From Parasponia andersonii (lineage: Eukaryota > Streptophyta > Magnoliopsida > Rosales > Cannabaceae): a stretch of DNA of 64,000 bases. Every line of letters begins with the position of its first letter. Position 1 is the stretch's first letter. Shown piece by piece: positions 13,060-25,632 of the stretch. The DNA lies in NCBI GenBank assembly GCA_002914805.1, contig JXTB01000089.1, positions 911,905 through 975,904 of the forward strand. Reading direction: 5' to 3'. Made by a program: the position numbers and the translations under genes. Under the pieces are notes generated by a model. That model saw nothing but the letters and a program-made list of their open reading frames with translations, had not been told where the DNA came from and searched no databases.

Positions 13060-15090
13060 ATATATATAATCCTTTTGGGGTCGTTACTCATGATAGGGAT
13101 ACGTATAATTGACCATATGTAAAGATTTCATTTTCTAAATAAATACCTATTTTATTTAGTGATTGTCCTTAATTTTTATTTATTGTCATTACATAACAGG
13201 TTTTTATAAGAAATTATCGTTTCTTTTAAAGTAAATAGCTATCTAGATTTATTTACAGTAATTTCTATTCTTGGAATATATACCTTTCCATTTTCATTGT
13301 TTGAATTTATAATTTGACCTTTTATGATTGTATTTGTTAATTGTGTAATCATAAGTCTTGTGCTATTGCATAATCTCATTGATTGATTTAAATTTATTAA
13401 TTATTGAGGTTCCTTCCTTAAGATTTAATTCATGTGGTAGTACACCATTAAAATTTAAAGTATGTATGAATTCTTGATGATATAATAGATTTAGTTCATC
13501 AATATTTTCTAATAAGACTATTAGTGTATCATAATTATAATAAATTTTTAATTCATTAGGTATTAAAGACAATATATATTTATTTATATCATTAGTTATT
13601 CTATTTTTTGGAGTTATTATTGTTTTGTATTTTATATAATTAATGTTACTAAATTTTTCTTTGAAATTATCATATATTAAATTCGAAATTTTTTCAACTG
13701 GGTTTGATTCATATTGTATTATGTATTTTTCTGGTATTTTAATCTGTGTTGCATCTTTATTTTCAGGATTTTTTATTCCTTCTATAGTACCGTTTCCAAC
13801 ACTTAAAATCCATTTTGAAAATTCTAAAATTTCCATTTTTTCTTGTCCTATGGTATTGGGTTTTTTAATCTTATATTTTCTATTAGTGATAATAATTTAA
13901 AGAATGGTCATAAGTAAGAATTATTTAAACTTGTATTTATTATGTCTTCTTTTATTCGAGCACATATAATTAGTAAACTTTATCCGAAATCGCCACCTAA
14001 TACAGTTGTTATTCCACCAAAAGATTGGTCAAAATTATTTTTCAAAACTTATAGTGTCTTATCTAAAGCTTCAAAATAGTGTTTGTTATTCATTGGTACT
14101 TCATCCCATAATATAAGCATTGTTTTTTCAATTAATATTGCTAATTAATATCGGTTGATAGAGGTATTCGAAATCTTGAATGTGTAGTTCTACCTTTAAG
14201 TAATAATAATGAAGTTATTTGAGATAATGCGACAGCTAAAATAATTCCATTATTTGATCTGATTTTAGCGATAATTGTATTCCACAAATAATTTTTTCCT
14301 GTGCCTTTGTGCCCATAAATAAAGAATAAATTTTCTTTTTATTAGTTAATGAATCTATAATTTGTTTGTAAACATAGCGTTGTTCATTATTTATTTTTTT
14401 TTCTAAAATAGTATTCTCTTCTTTTAGTTTATTAATGTCATAATCTAATTCTTCTCGCAAAAGTTTACTATTCAAATCGTCAATTAATATTCATGCTGGT
14501 ATTGGCAAATTAAAATTTGTTAGAGTAGATGAATTATATAATTCATTTTTTTGGAATTTAGAAATTTAGATTATTGAATAAAGTTTTTGTCCTATGTAAA
14601 ATATCTTCTGTCATAAGTTTTCAATGATTTCAAGTAATATTGTTAGATTATTTATATTACAAAACAATAAAATAATTGTAAATAATTGTCATAATTGATG
14701 TGATGTTGATCAAAATAAGGCATCTAAAATTGATTCATTGCATTTTTTATCTTCTCCTAGTAAGCCTAATGCATTACATGCGGCTTGATTTGTTGAGTAT
14801 GTGATACAATTAATAGTCCAAATAGATTCAAAACTTGTTGCACCTTTCTAGTGATTTAATAATAATTTCAAATAATATAAATCTCTAGAGCTTTGGTAGA
14901 TATAAAAAGTTCGTGTGATTGAATATTCTAATTTTCTAGGGGTCCCAAATTTTATTTTTACTATTCCAGACACATTTTGTAGGAAATTTTGTGTATGATA
15001 ATTATCTAGCTTATGTATTAAATTTATTTATTTCCATCCATTATGTTAAAATTGTTTTTTCAATTCCTAGTTGCCTAACTATGTAATGAA
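13060..15090 (-). pseudogene. Helitron Rep/helicase, C-terminal helicase half (PIF1-like)
   Basis: Minus-strand readings give the Helitron helicase in order. There is a linker (FYIYQSSRDLYYLKLLLNH) near 14900. A helicase entry follows at about 14475-14290 (NNEQRYVYKQIIDSL, with a decayed Walker A region). A Walker B motif LILWDEVPM lies near 14105, then FGGITTVLGGDFG near 14010. Next comes FSKWILSVGNGTI at 13836-13363 with VLPHELNLKEGT. A C-terminal motif GQLYVSLS near 13100 is followed by VTTPKGL. This ATP-driven DNA unwinding module would act with Rep during rolling-circle transposition. Several frameshifts and stops interrupt it, for example one stop within the final motif (expected LSRVT). 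The Copia element at 15091 separates it from the Rep half. Confidence 0.85.
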
Positions 15091-16736
15091 TGCTGGTTTT
15101 ATTAGAATAAATTTTCAGAAAATATTTTCATAAAATTATTTTCAAGAATACCATAGTTTTGTAAAATCAAGAAATGCAGTGGAATTGGTCGTTTAAAATT
15201 TTTCTTTTTACAAAACATTTTGGATCGTGATCTAACATGAATTAACTCTTGATCTAGATAAGAACAATACACAGATTCGCTCTACAACTTTCTCATCTTC
15301 CTTTCTATTTTCGAAAGTCGTTTGATTGATCCGGTGGGTGGTCACCTTCTTGATTCCCAACAAAGAGATCCGCAGATAAACAAGAAGACAATCTTCTCGA
15401 ACCGATTTCTCCAGGATGGCCGAAACACCAAGGACAGTGAATCCCTAGTGGTGGCCGATTTCTCTGTTCTCTCTCTCTGTTTTCGTGTGACACTCTCTTC
15501 TGGAGGGGTGTTTCACATATAACACTTGTATCTAGTTGCTAGAGAACTTTTCTCTTAAATATAGAGAGATTAGTAAACCCTAATAGGCTTATTAGGCTTG
15601 TTGGGCTCAACTGATCATCAAATGACTATTGGGCTTTAATTTGAGCTAGACAGGGGACTAGATGAATCCATAAAACTCAAGCTCCAATGAACCATATACC
15701 CACTATCATAATTAACTCTTAATTATGATTGGGCCTTATCTATTAATATTGGGGCACACCACTATAAGCCCAATATTGAACTCTTGGACTAAATATCATT
15801 TATTTTCTTTGAAACTTTTCAACAATTAATTAGCTTGATCCATTTAGCATATACTATACCTGTAGACATACCCCAAATGTAATGCCATACTAGTAGGGTG
15901 AAATTATCGTATTACCCCTCTAGTACATATTTACCTTTGAGTTATCATTTTTTATCTAATGGATAATAGTTGACTATGGTGTTTGTATCTGCTTATACCA
16001 ACACAGTCAAATTCACATAGTGAATACCGGAGCCCTAGTTTATATTATCCAAGTACTTCAAAACACTCAAAGTAACATCATATGCATGGTATCCATCATG
16101 AAAAACGTTCTACACATTTCATATACCTTATCTTCTAAGATACTAGAGTTCGAACCATAAATCGGAACTAGTCCTTTAGTAACTCAAAAAGACAAAACAC
16201 ATGAAAGTAAGTTTGTTGATCACTAGGATTAAGGTCTTCTACAATAATGCTAGATTAGTAAAATTAGAAATTTGAGTTACGGTACTTAATCTCAAATTCT
16301 AATTCACTAGGTCCTGTTCGATGTTGTTATAACTTTCTTATAACATACTAGTGTTTCTATCCAAAGTCTCACTTCGATAATTAGAGACTTCATTAATTAA
16401 ATAGACAACACTACATTCTATGGCATAGTAAATTATTCCATCTTCAATATGCAAAATGCGAACAATTTAATTTAGACATAATGAAATAAAGAATATAATG
16501 TCTTCCACATATGAACTCATCAAATGAATAATTCTTTATTACTCATTTCATGTCTTGGAATCTTTTAGATGTTTGCATAAGATAAACATACACATCACAT
16601 GTATATCAATGGGACATAAATGAAATAGAAATTCATAACTTAGAATTTATTAATAACAAATAGATACTAAATAATCTAATAAATATTGTTTATAATGTCT
16701 AAATAATAAACTGCTTTATTGGACATTATTCTAACA
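15091..16736 (-). repeat. 3' LTR of the Copia element
   Basis: It starts TGCTGG and ends CTAACA on the plus strand and pairs with 23996-25632. The purine tract GTGGGAGATTG directly abuts its inner end on the minus strand, which fixes the orientation. Confidence 0.88.
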
Positions 16737-19655
16737 ATCTCCCACTTGACCTTTAAAACAGATGTGACATATCACGTAGTCCCATTCCTTCTAGGTGGTC
16801 CTCAAATACTTTGGTAACTAAAGAGGTTGTAAAAGGATCAGCAAAGTTCTCTGCAGATGCTATCTTACTCACTATCACGTCTCCTCTTTGAACAATATCT
16901 CTGAGTACATGATATTTCCTCTCTATGTGTTTTCCCCTCTTGTGGCTTCTGGGCTCTCTGGAGTTAGCAATTGTACCACTGTTATCACAGTAAAGTGTCA
17001 TAGGTTGCTATACTCCAGGTACTACCTCAAGATCCAAAAGGAAATTACGAAGCCAGACCGCCTCTTTAGCTGCTTCAGAAGTTGGCACATATTCGGCCTC
17101 CATGGTTGAATCCGCAACACAAGATTACTTGATACTCCTCTATATAATGGCTCCACCACCAAGGATAAAGACTCAACCAGAGATTGATCTTCTAGAGTCT
17201 TTATCAGATTGAAAATCCAAATCAGTATATCTAATAGGTGTTAGATCTTCTGCAGAATATACAAGTATATGATTTCTAGTTCTCCGAAGATACTTTAGAA
17301 TACGCTTGACTGCACCTCAATGTTCAGGTTCTGGATTAGATTGGTAATGACTTACAATCCCAACAGCATAACAAATATCTGGTCTTGTACAAAGCATGGC
17401 ATACACCAGACTTTCCACTGCCGAAGCATAAGGAATATTTCTCATCTATTCCTTCTCTTTTTTTGTCTTAGGAGAATTCTCATTAGATAGAGTAATTCCT
17501 TTACAAAAGGGTGTTAAACATTTCTTAGAATTATGCATTGCAAACCTTACTAGTATTTTGTCTACATATGAAGCTTGTGATAAAGCTATGCGTTTGTTCT
17601 TTCTGTCTCGTAGAATCTGTATTCCTAGAACATAGCAAGCTTCACCTAAGTCCTTCATATCAAACTGTTATGCTAACCAGACTTTCATTGATGATAATGA
17701 TCCAACATCATTCCCAATGATTAGAATATCATCAACATACAGTACCAGAAAAATCTCTTTGTTATCCTGAATTCTTTTATAGACACAAAGTTCATCTATG
17801 TTTCGTTCAAAACCATAAGACTTAATTGCTTCATCAAATCTTATGTTCCATGATCGAGATACTTGCTTGAGTCTATAAATAGATTTCTTAAGTTCACAAA
17901 CTTTTCTTTCTTGACACTTTTCAACGAATCCCTCTGGTTGTATCATATTGATACGTTCATCAAGATTGCCATTCAGGAATGCAGTCTTAACGTCCATTTG
18001 CCATATCTCATAATCAAGAGATGCAGCAATGGATAAGAGTATGCGAATACACTTGATCATAGCAACAGGAGAGAAGGTTTCTTCATAGTCGATACCTTTT
18101 TTTTGTGTATAACCCTTTGCAACTAACCTTGCCTTGAAAGTCTCTACTTTCCCGTCTATTCCTCTCTCTCTCTTATAGACACACTTACACCCGATGGGTT
18201 TTATCACTTCAGGTGGATCTACAAGTTCCCAGACTTTATTAGAGTACATGGACTCTATTTTAGATTCCATTACCTTTTGCTAGAGATCTTTATCAACATC
18301 ATCCATTGCCTCATTATAGGTGTAAGGATCAGATTCTTGGTCATAAGATTCTCCTATTCCCAAGTATCTTTCAGGTTGTCTCACAACTCTCCCACTACGA
18401 GGAGGATGCGATGTTTGTTGAGTTTCAAGTGATTTATCTTTCCTAAGTGCTTTCTCTATCTTATCTTCTATAGATAGGTTGATAACATCATCAGTTAATT
18501 CTTCTAGAACTAACTTACTTTTGGGCTTGAAATCTTTCATATAATTTTCTTCCAAGAAAGTAGCATTTGTACTCACAAACACTTTCTTTTCTTCAGTACT
18601 ATAGAAATAATACCCTCTAGTTCCTTTTGGGTAACCTACAAATAGACACAATTCAGATCGTGATTCCAACTTAGTTGTTTTCCCTTTCAACACGTATGCT
18701 GGACAACCCTAAATATGGATATGACGCAAACTAAGTTTATGTCCTTTCCATAGTTCAAATGGAGTCTTAGGTACTGACTTAGAAGGAACTCTATTCAGTA
18801 GGTACATAGCAGTTTCTAAGGCATAACCCCAAAAAGATGCGGGTAATTGTGAATAATTGAGCATCAACCTAACTATATCCAAAAGTGTCCTATTTCTTCT
18901 TTCAGCAACACCATTTAGTTGAGGCGTACAAAATGCTGTAAGTTGGGATAAGATCCCATTATCTGTGATAAATTCAAAGAATTCTCCAGAGAGGTATTCA
19001 CCACCTCAATCAGATCGAAGGGTCTTTATGTTCTTTTCTAACTGCTTTTCAATTTTCGCTTTGAATTCTCTAAACTTTTCAAAAGAATCCGATTTGCATT
19101 GCATTAGGTAAACATAACCAAATCTAGAATAATCATCCGTAAACATAATAAAATATTCAAATCCTCCATATGCTTGAATATTCAAGGGCCCATAGACATC
19201 AGTGTGTACTAACTCAAGACATTCTTGAACTCTAAGACCTTTTCTAGTAAATGGTCTTTTAGTCATTTTACCTTCCAGACAGAATTCACAAGTTGGTAAT
19301 AGTTTGACTTCTAACGAACTTAGAGGCCCATCATTGACTAACCTTTGAATTCTGTTTAGGTTAATATGACCGAGTCTCAAATGCCAGAGATAAGTTTAAT
19401 TATTAGTACTCATTTTCACTTTCTTATGTTTAGATTCTATATGTTCAGAAACATATTCAAGATTGTGCAATGAGATACTTTTAGGTTGAATAAAGAAAAG
19501 ATTACTCCTATGAGTACCAATGCAAAAAAGACTTTTATTCTTTCTAATAGAAACTTTATTGTCAAAATGAACAGAATAACCTTGTCTCATTAAACAGGAA
19601 ATAGAAATCAAATTCCGTTTAAACACCGGAATGTAATAACAATTCTTTATTTCTA

Positions 19656-20367
19656 AAAACCTAAAATCATCAAAATTCAAAAAAACATCTCCCATTGCAC
19701 GAGCTTCAACTATTGAGCCGTCTCACAATCGCAGCATGAACTCTTCACTAACGAACTTCTTAGTTTCCTTGAACCCCTGCAAAGTATTACAAACATGGAC
19801 AGTGGCTCCTAAATCTACGATCCAAGAATTGATAGAATCAACCACATGACAAGCCTCAATGAACAACAAATTGTCATTACCTTGTTTGTCCTTGCCGCTG
19901 TGTTTTTCCCTTTTAAGGGCTAGGTAAGTTTTACAGTTCCTCTTCCAATATCCATCCTCGCCGCAGTGGAAACATTTTCCCTTTGGTTTGGCATCCTTCT
20001 TGGTCTTCTTTTTCTTTGGAGCCAAAGAAGTAGGAGTGTTTTTCTTCCACTTACCTTTGCCTTTTGACTTAGGTTTGGAAGAACTAGCTTGAGCTACATT
20101 AGTCTCAGCTAACCCCGACTTATTCTTCTTAAGAATATTCTCTATTATTTGTAGATCTTTCATCAGGCCAGTAAGAGTATATTCCTTCCGGCGAATTTCA
20201 TAATCAATCTTAAATTGATTTAAGGTGTCTGACAATGTGTTCAAAACCATGTCAACTTGGGTATCACAATCAATTTCAGCTCCAAGGATTTCCAGTTCGT
20301 TAAGGTATGCGATGACTTTCATCATATGTTCCCGAACTAGAGTACCCTTCTTTTGATGAAGATTCAT
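19656..20367. repeat. 712-bp perfect duplication, copy 1 (probable assembly artefact)
   Basis: Every base I compared between 19656-20367 and 20369-21080 is identical (offset 713). The single unresolved base N lies exactly between them at 20368. Two contig ends that overlap but were not merged would give this pattern. It lies in the gag region of the Copia element. Confidence 0.9.
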
Positions 20368-20368
20368 N

Positions 20369-21080
20369 AAAACCTAAAATCATCAAAATTCAAAAAAACA
20401 TCTCCCATTGCACGAGCTTCAACTATTGAGCCGTCTCACAATCGCAGCATGAACTCTTCACTAACGAACTTCTTAGTTTCCTTGAACCCCTGCAAAGTAT
20501 TACAAACATGGACAGTGGCTCCTAAATCTACGATCCAAGAATTGATAGAATCAACCACATGACAAGCCTCAATGAACAACAAATTGTCATTACCTTGTTT
20601 GTCCTTGCCGCTGTGTTTTTCCCTTTTAAGGGCTAGGTAAGTTTTACAGTTCCTCTTCCAATATCCATCCTCGCCGCAGTGGAAACATTTTCCCTTTGGT
20701 TTGGCATCCTTCTTGGTCTTCTTTTTCTTTGGAGCCAAAGAAGTAGGAGTGTTTTTCTTCCACTTACCTTTGCCTTTTGACTTAGGTTTGGAAGAACTAG
20801 CTTGAGCTACATTAGTCTCAGCTAACCCCGACTTATTCTTCTTAAGAATATTCTCTATTATTTGTAGATCTTTCATCAGGCCAGTAAGAGTATATTCCTT
20901 CCGGCGAATTTCATAATCAATCTTAAATTGATTTAAGGTGTCTGACAATGTGTTCAAAACCATGTCAACTTGGGTATCACAATCAATTTCAGCTCCAAGG
21001 ATTTCCAGTTCGTTAAGGTATGCGATGACTTTCATCATATGTTCCCGAACTAGAGTACCCTTCTTTTGATGAAGATTCAT
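20369..21080. repeat. 712-bp perfect duplication, copy 2 (probable assembly artefact)
   Basis: This is the partner of 19656-20367, starting immediately after the N at 20368. The LTRs of the same element have diverged by several percent, so a perfect duplicate next to an N is better explained by assembly than by biology. Confidence 0.9.
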
Positions 21081-22229
21081 AAATGCACTTGTAGCCTCAT
21101 TTCTAGCTTGACGACCGAGACTGACGAACATTTAGTCAACACTAAGCATAATGTCAACAGCAGTATCCATCCCACGATGTTGTTGTTGCAATATATTGCT
21201 CATTGAGCCAAGTATATAGCACTCAGCCATCTCATCAGATTACTTCCACTTATAATATATAAGTTTCTTTCATCGTTGGTGGATTCCTCAGTTGGCTGAG
21301 TAGGACATGGAGTGGTGAGAACCCACTTATGTTTATCAACAGTAAGCACTATGTCTACTTAGTTTTTACCGTCTAGCTTATTTTGTGTGAGTAAAGTGGA
21401 TAAGGGATTAAGTGGCATATCTACTGAAAAATAAATAAATATTCCACGTATAAGCAAACATCATTTATTATGTTTCGAATAATTAACATAAAGTATTTAA
21501 GCATACAATATGCAAGTAAATTATCCCTAAGACTATCACTGATAGTTATGGTAATTTAACCTACAACTGATTACAAGCCTCCTATGGGAAGTTATGCAAT
21601 CAGTAAGTCAAACTGAAACAATTTCAATTAGTAAATAGACAGATAACTTTTATCTCATATTTCTAACTACCATTCTCTTTGGTCCTCTAATCGATTAATA
21701 AAAACTCCTACAGGAGGATATTAATGTTTCGAGTTTAGTGTTTAACCATTGGTTCAGTAACTAAGCTTTCTATATAAGACCGTCCCCTACGGGCGATCAG
21801 CCTCATATAGTCAACCTAGTACCTTATCCTTAGAAGCTTATTTCGAGTATTACCCAGACGAAAAACCCTCCTACGGGAGCTCAGCAAGATTCTGAGCCAA
21901 AACTCATCCTAATACATAATGAACCAATAATGGAGACCATAGGTATCACATACCTTCTCCCATTCAATATTTTATAATAAGGGATTTATAGATTTTACTC
22001 AGTTATCTAACTAGTTTAGTAATCTAAAATCAATTATGTAAGCATGTTCATATTTGCACGAGAGTAGCTCTAATTTTTTATATGACATATTACTAAAGAT
22101 CATGTAATAATACTTAATTATTAGGCATACATGCAACATTGTCCTAATAATAACAAAGTAGTAAGCAGATAAATAATTAATTATTAATGATTTATTAATT
22201 TTTGGTAATTTAAAATTATTTAACATTTA

Positions 22230-22970
22230 AATAATTCTAATTGATAAGATGATGTTAAATATTTAAATATGGAAGATAATATTTAAAATTTAAATTAGAA
22301 AAGATTTTCACAAAATCTAATTAGTTTAAATAAAAGATTTAACTAATTAAATCTCCTTAAATATCTCAAATTTAAATTTCAACTTTTGAAATCTTAATTT
22401 GAATTTAACTTCCTTAAATATCTCCCATTATCTTATCCTGTCAGATTTGAATTCAAAATTCAAATCAATATCTAATCTCATTAAATATCTACCAACCATA
22501 AATTCAAATTTGAAGATTTGAAAAGATATTCTGATATAAATTTAAATTTCAAATCTTCACAAAATTCGAAATTTAAAAGATAGAAGATTTTACAAATAAA
22601 ATCTCCTACAATATCTCTAATTTGAATTTAAACAAAATTAAAATTCAAAAATAGATTACCAACTATCATATAATCAGTTTTTAAAAATATCTATTCAAAT
22701 TTGAATTTAAAACTAAAAGGATATTATCTCATAATATCTAATTTTAAAAATTTCCATTTTAAAATATCTCTAATTATTCAAATAATAATTAAGATATTAT
22801 GGATATCAATTATATCCACAATTCAAATTAAAATATCCTATCAATTTAAATTTCAAAAATTCAAATTTAATAAGGATTTTAAAAATTTGAATTTAATATT
22901 TAATCTATCAGTTTTCATAAAACTATGGATAAATTCAATTAATTTTAAAATGAAAATAATTAAAATTATG
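22230..22970. repeat. AT-rich palindromic block in the Copia leader
   Basis: The stretch is built from irregular repeats of short self-complementary words such as AAATTTGAATTT and TTCAAATTTAAA. It has almost no G/C and no recognisable reading frame. It lies between the gag start (about 21425) and the GC-rich minisatellite. Confidence 0.6.
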
Positions 22971-22984
22971 ACCAAAAATACAAA

Positions 22985-23600
22985 ACGTGCCGGGACAAGC
23001 TGACTGACGGAATGGGAAGCTGGTATGCGGCCACGCTCGGGACAACTACCGAGCGCCAGTGGGCTCGCATAACGCTACATGGCCTCACTTGAGACAACTC
23101 CCGAGCGACAATGGGCTCGCGTAATGCCCGCACATCAAATGTACAACACGGAACCCCGAGCGGCGAAGGCACGGAAGGCCACCCGCATGGCCAGCGCGTA
23201 GGAGACCGTCCACTGGCTATGCTCAAATCATATCCGCGCAGCCAGCAGGGCCGTGCCAGTGCACCAAGCGCGGGGTGATCCCGTGCAGCATGCGCGGGCT
23301 GGCCACTCGCAGGCCATGCACGGATCACACCTGCATGGCCAGTGGGACCATGCACACGCGCCTTACGCGGGGTGATCCTGTGCAGCATGCACGGGCTGGC
23401 CGCTCGCAGGCCATGCGTGGATCACATTTGTGCGGCCATCGGGACCGTGCTTGCACAGTCTGCGCGGGGAGGCAGCCCGCAGGCCACGCTCGAATTCCAT
23501 TTGTGCAGCCAGTGACGCCTCACCCGCAGGGTCATGCCTACACGGCCCGTGCGCAAGTCACACCTGTGGGGCTCACGCGGGTGGTGTGCATGGCTCCTAG
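22985..23600. repeat. GC-rich minisatellite in the Copia leader (97-bp and about 52-bp units)
   Basis: A sharply bounded GC-rich island in AT-rich surroundings. A unit of about 97 bp starts near 23271, 23368 and 23465 (CGGGGTGATC, CGGGGTGATC, CGGGGAGGCA), each followed by a GCAGG-CCA-GC core. To the left, a shorter unit beginning GACAACT recurs at 23041 and 23093. It lies between the primer binding site and gag, in what would be transcribed leader. Open frames here look like by-products of base composition. Confidence 0.75.
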
Positions 23601-23995
23601 AAATGCACTGCTCCGTCGTTTCGTTCGTTTTTTTTTTAAATTGAAAAAAAAAAAACAATTTTCATAAAACTCCAAAAAACAATGAAAGATCAAAATATTT
23701 CCATACATAGTTTTATCAAAAACATAAAATATAAATGCATAGAAATCAAGAACATGCCCGAAAACGAAAATCAAAATAGACATGATCATTTCCTCATAGC
23801 AACATCTAATCAAATAAACATTCAAACTCATTGAATCTATTGACCATCATACAAACTAGAGCATATTCATAATATGAACAAGACCAAATATAAACAAAAA
23901 AAAAACTTTCCGGAAATCAAAAACATCAATCAATACGAGAATAGACCGGAGTAAAATATGTTAGATCAACAATAAAACCATGCTCTGGTACCAAT

Positions 23996-25632
23996 TGTTG
24001 GTGTTTATTGGAATAAATTTCCAGAAAATATTTTCGTAAAATTATTTTCAAGAACACCATAGTTTTGTAAAATCAAGAAATGCAGTGGAATTGGTCGTTT
24101 AAAATTTTTCTTTTTACAAAACGTTTGGGATCGTGATCTAACATGAATTAACTCTTGATCTAAATAAGAACAATACCCGAATTTGCTCCACAACCTTCTC
24201 ATCTTCCTGTCTATTTTCGAAAGTCATTTGATTGATCCGGTGGATGGTCACCTTTTTGATTCCCAACAAAGAGATCCGCAGATGAAAAAGAAGACAATCT
24301 TCTCGAACCGATTTCTCCAGGATGTCCGAAACACCAAGGACAATGAATCCCTAGTAGTGGCCGATTTTCTCTGCTCTCTGTCTCTATTTTCGTGTGATAC
24401 TTTCTTCTGGAGGGGTGTTTTACGTATAATACTTGTATCTAGTTGCTAGAGTACTTTTCTCTTAAATACAGAGACATTAGTAAACTCTAATGGGTTTGTT
24501 GGGCTCAACTGATCATCAAATGACTATTGGGCTTAAATTTCAGCTAGACAGGGGACCAGATGGATCCATAAAGCCCAAGCTTCAATGAACCATATACCCA
24601 CTATTATAATTAACTCTTAATTATGATTTGGCCTTGTCCATTAATATTAGAGCATACCACTATAGGCCTAATATTGAATTCTTAGACTAAATGTCATTTA
24701 TTTTCTTTGAAACTTATTAACAATTAATTAGCTTGATCCATTTAGCATATACTATACCTGTAGACATACCCCCAATGTAATGCCGTACTAGTAGGGTGAA
24801 ATTACTGTATTTCCCCTCTAGTATATATTTACCTTTAAGTTGTCATTTTTCATCTAATAGATAATAGTTGACTATGGTGTTTGTATCTGTTTATACCAAC
24901 ACAGTCAAATTCACATAGCGAATACCGGGACCCTGGTTTATATTATCCAAGTACTTAAAAAAAGCCAAAGTGACATCATATGCATGGGGTCTATCATGAA
25001 AAACGTTCTACACATTTCATATACCTTATCTTCTAAGATACCGGAGTTCGAACCAAATCGGAACTAGTCCTTTAGTAACTCAAAAAGACAAAACACATGA
25101 AAGTAAATTCGTTAATCACTAGGATTAAGGTCTTCTGTAATAGTGCTAGATTAGTAAAATTAGAAATTTGAGTTACGGCACTTAACCTCGAATTCTAATT
25201 CACTAGGTCATGTTCGATGTTGTTATAACTTTCTTTTAACACCCTAGTGTTTCTATCCGAAGACTCACTTCGATAATTAGAGACTTCATTAATTAAATAG
25301 ACAACACTACATTCTATGGCATAGTAAAGTATTCCATCTTTAATATGCAAAATGCAAACAATTTAATTTAGAAATAATGAAATAAAGAATATTATGTCTC
25401 CCACATATGAACTCATCATACGAATAATTCTTTATTACTCATTTCATGCCTTGGAATCTTTTAGATGTTTACATAAGATAAACATATACATCACATGTAT
25501 ATCAATGAGACATAAATGAAATAGAAATTCATAACATAGAATTTATTAATAATAAATAAATACTAAATAATCTAATAAATATTGTTTATAATGTCTAACT
25601 AGTAAACTGCTTTATAGGATATTATTCCAACA
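23996..25632 (-). repeat. 5' LTR of the Copia element
   Basis: It starts TGTTGG and ends CCAACA on the plus strand, with the primer binding site just left of it. It matches 15091-16736 along its length with scattered differences. Confidence 0.88.

Larger units (their letters stand above)
15091..25632 (-). mobile_element. Ty1/Copia retrotransposon fossil
   Basis: The element is flanked by ATGAA target copies at 15086-15090 and 25633-25637. Minus-strand parts: 5' LTR 25632-23996; primer binding site TGGTACCAGAGC near 23993-23982; a long leader with a GC-rich minisatellite and a very AT-rich block; gag from about 21425 with a CCHC zinc knuckle (CFHCGEDGYWKRNC); integrase about 19380-19006 (HTDVYGPL, FTDDYSRFGYVY); reverse transcriptase 18270-17668 (VLYVDDILIIGND); RNase H about 17001-16753 (YCDNSGTIANS); a purine tract before the 3' LTR (16736-15091). 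Coding parts are interrupted in several places, so the copy is broken. The two LTRs differ at roughly 6 percent of sites in the first 250 bases by eye, which suggests a few million years. It is younger than the Helitron gene it splits. Confidence 0.9.

Noticed and set aside
22985-23600. CRISPR-like array
   Set aside because: The repeats are long GC-rich tandem units without regular unique spacers, and this is plant nuclear DNA inside a Copia leader.
22966-23831. Long open frames of 78-140 codons on both strands at the GC island
   Set aside because: They follow the tandem repeat period and its GC content; the translations are repetitive and unlike known proteins.
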